Shown piece after piece: positions 1-4,599 of a stretch of DNA of 6,498 nt. Numbering within the stretch: position 1 is the stretch's first letter; each line of letters begins with the position of its first letter. The stretch spans positions 1 to 6,498 of the forward strand of contig SLIO01000147.1 of the NCBI GenBank assembly GCA_007135635.1, written 5' to 3'. The notes beneath the pieces are model-generated. The model searched no databases, was not told the DNA's origin, and saw nothing but the letters and a program-made list of their open reading frames with translations. The position numbers and the translations under genes are program-made. Source of the stretch: Methylomicrobium sp. (GTDB lineage Bacteria > Pseudomonadota > Gammaproteobacteria > Methylococcales > Methylomonadaceae).

Positions 1-165
1 CGTCCTAAACGTTTTGACTTTGGCAGAAGTTAGCCGAAGTGTTTAGGTCAAACCGAAACGTTGGAGACGGGTTAAATAACCCGTCCCGCATAAGTGGCTA
101 CGACTGGCCACTGCTCGGACAATTGGCTTCAGCAAGCTGAAGCATCTTGCTAATCAGGTCACGTT
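1..165. repeat. Non-coding stretch with a run of small inverted repeats
   Basis: No convincing gene lies here. Several inverted repeats follow one another. CCTAAAC (4-10) pairs with GTTTAGG (41-47), enclosing a second imperfect pair, ACTTTGGC (17-24) with GCCGAAGT (33-40). GACGGGTTA (66-74) pairs perfectly with TAACCCGTC (77-85). AGTGGC (93-98) pairs with GCCACT (107-112) around an 8-nt loop. CTTCAGC (127-133) pairs with GCTGAAG (136-142). None is followed by a clear T-run, so a terminator call is not supported on either strand. The density of short palindromes suggests a decayed repeat or mobile-element end, but nothing identifies the family. Confidence 0.4.
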
Positions 166-282
166 TTGGCGTTAGCGTATTGGAAACACCGTAGCCCGGT
201 CGTTTGCAGCCGCGGAGCGAACTTTTCGAACGCCATTTCGGCGCATCGCCCGGTGCGTTCCGGCCCAGTTAGAGGTCGCCCG

Positions 283-1149
283 TCAATTCAGCGCCAACTC
301 AGCACGCAAGCGTACCGCCATCAGATCGACGAAGGAACGGATTTTGGCCGACGAGTGGCGGCCCTCGCGATGCAGGATATGGACGGGTACCGGGGGGCTT
401 TCGAATTCGCCGAGCACGATCATCAATTTGCCGGTTTGTAACGGCTCGGCGATTTGATAATTCAGCAGGCGGGTGATGCCCAATCCGGCCATGGCCGCGC
501 CGGCCGCCGAGTCGTTGTCGCTGACGCTCAATACCGGTTGCAACTTGACCGTCCGCGCCTGACTATCGTGCTGAAAGCGCATTTCATTGTTCGGATTCAA
601 GCCGCGCGCTAGGATGATGCGATGTTTGGCTAAATCGTCCGGCGTTTGCGGAATGCCGTGTTCGGCCAGATAATCCGGCGATGCGCACAACACTCGTCTT
701 ACCGATCCGACTCGCATCGCCCGGTACGACGAATCCGGCAATTCGGCGATGCGGATTGCCACGTCCACGCCTTCTTCGAGCATGTTGACCACCCGGTCGA
801 CGAACAGCGCGTTCACTTCCACTCCCGGATAGCGGCGTAAATACTCGACGATGCCCGGCATGACGAACGAGCGGCCGAACAATACCGAGGCAGTGACGGT
901 AAGTTGGCCGCGCGGTTCGGCATTGATGCCCAGCGCCGCGTCGTCGGCTTCGTCGGCCAGGGCGATGATGCGCTTGGCGTCTTCGTAATACTTCTGACCG
1001 GCCTCGGTCATTCGCACATAGCGGGTAGTGCGGTTCAGCAGTTTAACGCCCAAGCGGTCCTCCAATGCCGCCACCGCCCGCGTCACCGCTGGCGGCGACA
1101 TGTGCAGCTTGCGCGCGCCGCCGGCAAAGCCTTCGGCTTCGACCACCGC
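283..1149 (-). pseudogene. LysR-family transcriptional regulator, N-terminus replaced (likely 5'-truncated)
   Basis: This encodes a LysR-type regulator: an N-terminal winged helix-turn-helix DNA-binding domain followed by a periplasmic-binding-protein-like effector domain. Recognisable sequence starts at VVEAEGFAG (minus strand from about 1146) and runs through the recognition helix region SPPAVTRAVAALEDRLG and the wing NRTTR. The effector domain then runs to a normal-looking C-terminus (LRAELALN) and a stop at 283-285. Family members normally begin with about 13-18 residues of the type MDRL-x-x-M-x-V-F before this point, and these are missing. The frame stays open upstream to a GTG at 1215, which would give 310 aa. 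Those extra 23 residues are antisense to the coding region of the adjacent AhpD-like gene, and I see no good Shine-Dalgarno before that GTG. The first helix of the DNA-binding domain is therefore probably lost. Expression from the GTG with a chance N-terminus cannot be excluded. The family call is firm; the inactivation call is likely. Confidence 0.75.
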
Positions 1150-1640
1150 GCACTGTTTGAAGCCATCCGCAGCCAACTGGGCATGGTACCGAATTTCTTG
1201 CGGGTGTTCGCCCACTCGCCGGATGCTTTGAAAGCCTTTCTCGGGACCACATCGCGGGCCACGGATCGTTGGACGCAGCTACCCGCGAACGCATCGCTCT
1301 GGCGCTGGCGCAGCAGAACGAATGCGAATACTGCCTGTCCGCCCACACTGCCATCGGCCGTAAATCCGGTTTGATCGGGACGGAAATCGAAGCCAATCGG
1401 GCCGGTACCAGCCAGGACGCCAAAGCGGCGGTGGCGGTCCGCTTCGCCCGCGCCTTGGTCGAGCATAAAGGCGAGGTCACCAATGCCGAATTGCAGTCCA
1501 TGCGTGACGCAGGTTTCAGCGAGGCCGACATCGTCGAGGTGATCACCCACGTCGGCATGAACATCCTGACCAATATCCTGGGCAAAGCCAGCCGGGTCGA
1601 TATCGACTTCCCGAAAGTGACGCTGAAACAGGCCGCTTGA
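1150..1640 (+). pseudogene. AhpD-like carboxymuconolactone decarboxylase family protein, 5'-truncated and frameshifted
   Basis: This is a CMD/AhpD-type peroxidase-like protein. The family includes alkylhydroperoxidases that use a CxxC pair to reduce peroxides. The first recognisable residues, ALFEAIRSQLGMVPNFLRV, start at 1150, followed by FAHSPDALKAFLG to about 1243. Homology then jumps to another frame (HIAGHGSLDAATRERIALAL and onward), which runs to a TGA at 1638-1640. The second part holds the active-site motif CEYCLSAH (CxxC plus His) and a typical end. The jump is equivalent to one base missing, near the CTCGGGACCAC at about 1240-1250. The first roughly 12-18 residues of the family and any start codon or ribosome binding site are also missing, because LysR sequence begins immediately upstream. 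The downstream part could in theory start at TTG 1269, but nothing resembling a ribosome binding site precedes it. A sequencing or assembly error could explain the frameshift, but not the lost 5' end by itself. Confidence 0.75.
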
Positions 1641-1645
1641 GCCTG

Positions 1646-1682
1646 AACCGGGCGAAGCATACGGACGAACTTACGCCCGGTT
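1646..1682 (+). terminator. Putative hairpin terminator after the CMD gene
   Basis: AACCGGGCG (1646-1654) pairs perfectly with CGCCCGGTT (1674-1682), and AAG/CTT just inside extends the stem past one bulged A. The following bases, TTTATTA, are T-rich but not a full T-run. It starts 6 nt after the CMD stop codon, the usual place for an intrinsic terminator. It would separate any transcription of the CMD gene from the operon that begins at 1784. Confidence 0.5.
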
Positions 1683-1734
1683 TATTACACTGAATGGAAT
1701 ATGTTATTGCAAATTAGGCCTATTCAACACATCA

Positions 1735-1740
1735 GATAAT
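1735..1740 (+). promoter_or_regulatory. Possible -10 element for the 1784-4193 operon
   Basis: GATAAT lies 43 nt before the operon's first start codon in an AT-rich gap and is one base from the TATAAT consensus. No good -35 box sits at the normal 16-18 nt distance. TTGCAA at 1707-1712 is 22 nt away, which is too far. The 8-bp palindrome TAGGCCTA (1715-1722) sits where a regulator might bind. A weak -35 is common at activator-dependent promoters, including LysR-regulated ones, but this is inference. Confidence 0.3.
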
Positions 1741-1783
1741 TGTGCCAGAGTACCATTAATGATCCACACCAGGAGTAAAGGCC

Positions 1784-3067
1784 ATGGACCGTGCATTCAC
1801 CAAAATCAGTTTCACACCCGATGTACAAGCGGTTCAAGCCGAAATGGGCAGCCGTATGGCGTATCGAGCGGCCGAACTCGACGAAGCCGAAACGGTGGCG
1901 CTGAGTGCCTTCGAACAAGCATTCATTGCCGAGCGCGACAGCTTTTATCAAGCCACGGTGAACCAGACCGGCTGGCCCTATGTTCAGCACCGCGGAGGAC
2001 CCGTGGGATTCTTGAAAGTATTGGACGAACGGAACATCGGTTACGCTGATTTCAGCGGCAACCGCCAGTACATTTCTGTAGGCAATTTACGCGGCGACGA
2101 CCGGGTTAGTCTGCTACTAATGGACTACCCGGGGCGGCAACGCCTGAAAATCTGGGGTCGGGCACGCGTCGTCGACGAGCGCGCCGAGCCGGAATTGCTG
2201 GCCAAGCTGGAGTTGCCGGATTTTCGCGCTCCGGTTGAGCGCGTCATCGTGATCCGAGTCGAGGCTTTCGACTGGAATTGCCCCAAGTACATCACGCCAC
2301 GCTACAGCCAGAAAGAAGTCGAAGCTCTGCTGGCTCAAGCCCACAGCCAACCCGCGACGGAGGAAAAACAAATCCCTCGTACATTGTGCACCGGCGCATT
2401 GCCGTTGACCATCAGCGGAATTCGCCAATTGACGCCGCGCGTTCGCGCTTACGAACTGCGCCATGTCGACGGAGAGCCGCTGCCTGCCTACCGGGCCGGG
2501 GCGCATCTGCGCGTACCGATCGCTCTACCCGACGGCAGTTTGACCAGCCGAGCGTATTCATTGACCGACGCGCCGGGCGATCCGGATTGCTACCGTATCG
2601 CGGTATTGCGGGTGCAAGACGGCGACGGGGGATCGCGCGCATTGCATGACGGCTGGCAGGTGGGAACACGCATCAACATCGATGCGCCCGAGAACTATTT
2701 CCCGCTGCACGACGATGACCGCCAGGCGCTGTTGATTGCGGGCAGTATCGGCATCACGCCGATCAAGGCGATGGTCGAAGAATTGGCCGCGAGAGGTATG
2801 GATTTTCAATTGCACTATACCGGCCATACTCCGCACGAAATGGCCTTTGTCAATGACCTGCAGCGGCGGTTTCCCGATCGTTGCCGGTTTTATTTCAGCC
2901 AATCGCAAAATCCGACCCGGCTGGACGTTTCGGCGTTGCTCAGTCGTCTATCCGCCGAAACCGTCATTTACGTCTGCGGTCCAACCCGCCTGATAGAAAG
3001 CGTTCGCCAAAACGCCCGCCGGCTCGGCATCGCCGACAAACGGGTGCAATTTGAAAGTTTCATTTAA
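1784..3067 (+). CDS. Fused flavoprotein: PNPOx-like FMN-binding domain plus ferredoxin-reductase-like domain
   Basis: A 427-aa two-domain flavin oxidoreductase. Residues about 45-175 form a pyridoxamine 5'-phosphate oxidase-like split-barrel (COG3576 type), including GGPVGFLKVLD, FSGNRQYISVGN and the diagnostic end FDWNCPKYITPRY. After a linker (about 180-205), residues 206-427 are a ferredoxin-NADP reductase-like module. It has the flavin motif R256-A-Y-S, the GDGGSRALHD segment (280-289), the nucleotide-binding loop GSIGITP (320-326) and YVCGP (396-400). Relatives of the phthalate dioxygenase reductase type continue after a sequence like VQFESF with a 2Fe-2S domain. Here the stop follows one residue later, so electrons would go from NAD(P)H through flavin to a flavin-domain substrate or an unknown partner. 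The ATG at 1784 is set by AGGAG at 1771-1775, 8 nt upstream. It heads an operon with a GST gene 15 nt downstream. Its physiological substrate is unknown; quinones, nitro compounds or peroxides are guesses. Confidence 0.88.
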   Translation: MDRAFTKISFTPDVQAVQAEMGSRMAYRAAELDEAETVALSAFEQAFIAERDSFYQATVNQTGWPYVQHRGGPVGFLKVLDERNIGYADFSGNRQYISVGNLRGDDRVSLLLMDYPGRQRLKIWGRARVVDERAEPELLAKLELPDFRAPVERVIVIRVEAFDWNCPKYITPRYSQKEVEALLAQAHSQPATEEKQIPRTLCTGALPLTISGIRQLTPRVRAYELRHVDGEPLPAYRAGAHLRVPIALPDGSLTSRAYSLTDAPGDPDCYRIAVLRVQDGDGGSRALHDGWQVGTRINIDAPENYFPLHDDDRQALLIAGSIGITPIKAMVEELAARGMDFQLHYTGHTPHEMAFVNDLQRRFPDRCRFYFSQSQNPTRLDVSALLSRLSAETVIYVCGPTRLIESVRQNARRLGIADKRVQFESFI

Positions 3068-3082
3068 CCAAAGGAGAATAGA

Positions 3083-3688
3083 ATGATAACGCTATACGAC
3101 ATGTCACTATCCGGCAACTGCCATAAAGTTCGATTATTATTGAACTTGCTGGGGTTGTCCTATCAAACCCAAGCAGTGGATTTGCGCGGCGGCGAGCAGC
3201 GTAGCCCGGACTATTTGCTGCGTAACCCGTTCGGTCAGGTACCGGTGCTGGATGACGACGGGCGGATCATTCGCGACAGCCAAGCCATTTTAGTCTATCT
3301 GGCCAAACGCTATGGCGGAGAACAGTGGTGGCCGGACGATGCCTACCAGCTGGCGCAGATCGCCGCTTGGCTCTCGACCGCTGCCAACGAAATCTTCCAC
3401 GGTCCCGCCAAGCTGCGCCTACATCATAAGTTCGGCGGCACTATCGATACGGAAATGGCTCAACAAACCGCCGAAAAAGTGATGGCCATTATCGATCGCC
3501 ATCTGCAAAGCCGTGATTGGCTGGTCGGCGACAACGTTTCTATCGCCGACATTGCCGTTTATCCCTATTTGGCGCTGGCACCGGAAGGCGGCATAGACAT
3601 CGTCGCTTACCCTAATATCGTCGCCTGGTTTCAACGCATCCGCTTCTTGCCCGGTTATGTTGCCATGCCCGGCATGTGGCCGACTTGA
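3083..3688 (+). CDS. Glutathione S-transferase family protein
   Basis: A 201-aa cytosolic GST of normal family length, expected to join glutathione to electrophiles or to use it for reduction or isomerisation. The N-terminal thioredoxin-like domain (1-77) shows the start [17 protein letters not shown], with Ser8/Ser10 and Cys13 in the region of the glutathione-activating residue. The cis-proline loop NPFGQVPVL has V53-P54, and the gamma-glutamyl-binding pair D65-S66 lies in [10 protein letters not shown]. The helical C-terminal domain (about 85-201) carries the conserved N-capping motif S153-I-A-D156. Which residue is catalytic cannot be decided by eye. The start is supported by AAGGAG at 3071-3076, 6 nt before the ATG. 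The gene follows the flavoprotein by 15 nt and precedes the DUF1348 gene by 31 nt, so all three are probably co-transcribed. Context suggests detoxification of reactive compounds; the natural substrate is not visible. Confidence 0.93.
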   Translation: MITLYDMSLSGNCHKVRLLLNLLGLSYQTQAVDLRGGEQRSPDYLLRNPFGQVPVLDDDGRIIRDSQAILVYLAKRYGGEQWWPDDAYQLAQIAAWLSTAANEIFHGPAKLRLHHKFGGTIDTEMAQQTAEKVMAIIDRHLQSRDWLVGDNVSIADIAVYPYLALAPEGGIDIVAYPNIVAWFQRIRFLPGYVAMPGMWPT

Positions 3689-3719
3689 TTCACTCACTGC
3701 TCGACAACGGAGAACCATC

Positions 3720-4193
3720 ATGACCCAAGAAATCAAAGCCCCCGTCCCACCCTTTACCTTTGATACCGCGGCGCAGAAAGTACGCATGGCCGAAGATGCC
3801 TGGAACTCGCGCGATCCGGAGCGCGTGGTATTGGTCTATACCGAAGACACTGTCTGGCGCAACCGCTCCGAATTTCCGCAAGGCCGCGAACAGGTGCGGC
3901 AATTTCTGCAACGCAAATGGGCCAGGGAGCTAGATTACCGCTTGATCAAGGAACTCTGGGCGTTTACCGACAACCGCATTGCCGTGCGCTTTGCCTACGA
4001 ATGGCACGACGATTCCGGTCAATGGTTCCGCAGTTATGGCAACGAGAATTGGGAATTCAACCCGCAAGGCTTCATGCAACGACGCTTTGCCAGCATCAAT
4101 GATCTGCCGATCGACGCGGAGCAACGTTTATTCCATTGGCCACTGGGCCGCCGACCCAACGATTACGCCAGTCTGAGTGATTTGGGATTGTGA
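3720..4193 (+). CDS. DUF1348 / NTF2-like (SnoaL-fold) small protein
   Basis: A 157-aa protein of the nuclear transport factor 2-like superfamily, matching the DUF1348 type. These small cone-shaped alpha+beta barrels often bind hydrophobic ligands, but this subfamily has no established reaction that I know of. Visible hallmarks are the opening helix [20 protein letters not shown] (residues 17-36), then [20 protein letters not shown], the aromatic-rich strand [20 protein letters not shown] (91-110), [12 protein letters not shown], and the tail FHWPLGRRP. The frame is open upstream to 3657, inside the GST gene. The ATG at 3720 is preferred because GGAG at 3709-3712 lies 7 nt before it and family homology begins there. 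It is the last gene of the operon, and no clear intrinsic terminator follows. A role beside GST and a flavin reductase in stress tolerance is inferred from context only. Confidence 0.9.
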   Translation: MTQEIKAPVPPFTFDTAAQKVRMAEDAWNSRDPERVVLVYTEDTVWRNRSEFPQGREQVRQFLQRKWARELDYRLIKELWAFTDNRIAVRFAYEWHDDSGQWFRSYGNENWEFNPQGFMQRRFASINDLPIDAEQRLFHWPLGRRPNDYASLSDLGL

Positions 4194-4309
4194 ACGGTGA
4201 CGGTCGACGCGACGGAGCTTCGATGACAACCATGGCTGCCGAGCGCCCGTAGCTTCGATAATCGCGACGACGGCGTTGCGCCCACTAGAGTGCACTGCCA
4301 TTAAGAAAA

Positions 4310-4382
4310 GGACTTTTCCGTTCGCCCTGAGCCCTTCGGCTGCGCTCAGGAGAGCCTTGTCGAAGGGTGAATGGAGAAGTCC
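4310..4382. repeat. Long imperfect hairpin A, REP-like
   Basis: GGACTTTTCCGTTCGCC (4310-4326) and GGTGAATGGAGAAGTCC (4366-4382) are complementary at 14 of 17 positions. All three differences would be wobble pairs on one strand. The stem can extend by two more pairs inward. An inner hairpin, CCTGAGC (4326-4332) with GCTCAGG (4344-4350), sits in the loop and overlaps the extended stem by a few bases. The central words (CTGAGCCCTTCGGCTGCGCTCAGG type) resemble a palindromic repeat I associate with many proteobacterial genomes; that link is from memory. Confidence 0.6.
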
Positions 4383-4393
4383 GAGTCGATAAA

Positions 4394-4436
4394 TTAAGCC
4401 GTCCATGGTTCGACAGGCTCACCACGAACGGCTTAA
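4394..4436. repeat. Long imperfect hairpin B, REP-like
   Basis: TTAAGCCGTCCATGGT (4394-4409) and ACCACGAACGGCTTAA (4421-4436) match as inverted repeats at 14 of 16 positions around an 11-nt loop, TCGACAGGCTC. Both differences are transitions that leave G-U pairs on one strand, which suggests that selection on the folded form kept the stem. The sequence shares CCGTTCG and TGAGCC words with hairpin A in the opposite orientation, so the two may be related repeat units. Confidence 0.6.
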
Positions 4437-4461
4437 CTTAATGGCATTGCCCACTAGAGTG

Positions 4462-4599
4462 GCGAACCCTGTGGACGAAAAACGTTTTCAACATTGACAC
4501 CAAGCCGGCAAATGCACCCATCCGACGGACCTTTTTTCGTCATCGAGACTAGATCCGCCATTGGCTTTACCTTCCGTCGGTCAACAGGTAAGGACAGGC
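4462..4599. other. Intergenic remainder between the convergent units
   Basis: No gene is recognised between the repeat element and the end of the minus-strand oxidoreductase gene. CCGACGGA (4522-4529) and TCCGTCGG (4573-4580) form an 8-bp inverted repeat with a 43-nt spacer. A T6 run (4532-4537) follows the left arm but has no tight stem directly before it. CTTTACCT (4565-4572) can pair with AGGTAAGG (4586-4593), with one wobble, just after the minus-strand stop codon, but no T-run follows on that strand. No convincing terminator is called for either gene. Confidence 0.4.

Larger units (their letters stand above)
4280..4461. mobile_element. MITE/REP-like palindromic element with 13-bp flanking direct repeats
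   Basis: GCCCACTAGAGTG occurs twice in direct orientation, at 4280-4292 and 4449-4461. Just inside are perfect 10-bp inverted repeats, TGCCATTAAG (4296-4305) and CTTAATGGCA (4437-4446). Between them lie two long imperfect hairpins (4310-4382 and 4394-4436). There is no coding capacity. The architecture of direct repeats, inverted repeats and palindromic interior over about 180 bp is that of a miniature non-autonomous element or a composite of REP-like repeats. The direct repeats are themselves nearly palindromic (CACT-AG-AGTG). They could thus be a target duplication or simply the outer part of longer imperfect terminal inverted repeats. The family is not identified. Confidence 0.55.

Noticed and set aside
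1..50. Integron attC-like site (CCTAAAC ... GTTTAGG with inner inverted repeat)
   Set aside because: The right core does not match GTTRRRY, the spacers between inner and outer arms are very unequal, and the unit is shorter than typical attC sites. No integrase or cassette array is visible.
166..441. Open frame of 91 codons on the plus strand at the left end
   Set aside because: It starts at TTG without a ribosome binding site, has low-complexity Arg/Ser-rich content, and half of it is antisense to the well-supported LysR C-terminus.
904..1149. Long plus-strand open frame leading into the CMD fragment
   Set aside because: Before 1150 it is purely antisense to the LysR DNA-binding region and has no family signature. 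Only the part from 1150 is real CMD sequence.
1043..1660. Minus-strand open frames of 205 and 155 codons opposite the CMD gene
   Set aside because: They are antisense shadows. The plus strand there encodes a clear AhpD-like CxxC...H domain.
1707..1740. Standard sigma-70 promoter TTGCAA...GATAAT
   Set aside because: The spacer is 22 nt, too long for a functional -35/-10 pair. Only the -10 is kept as a weak candidate.
4280..4461. CRISPR-like array
   Set aside because: There are only two copies of a 13-bp repeat, 169 bp apart and with a palindromic interior. No regular spacers are present.
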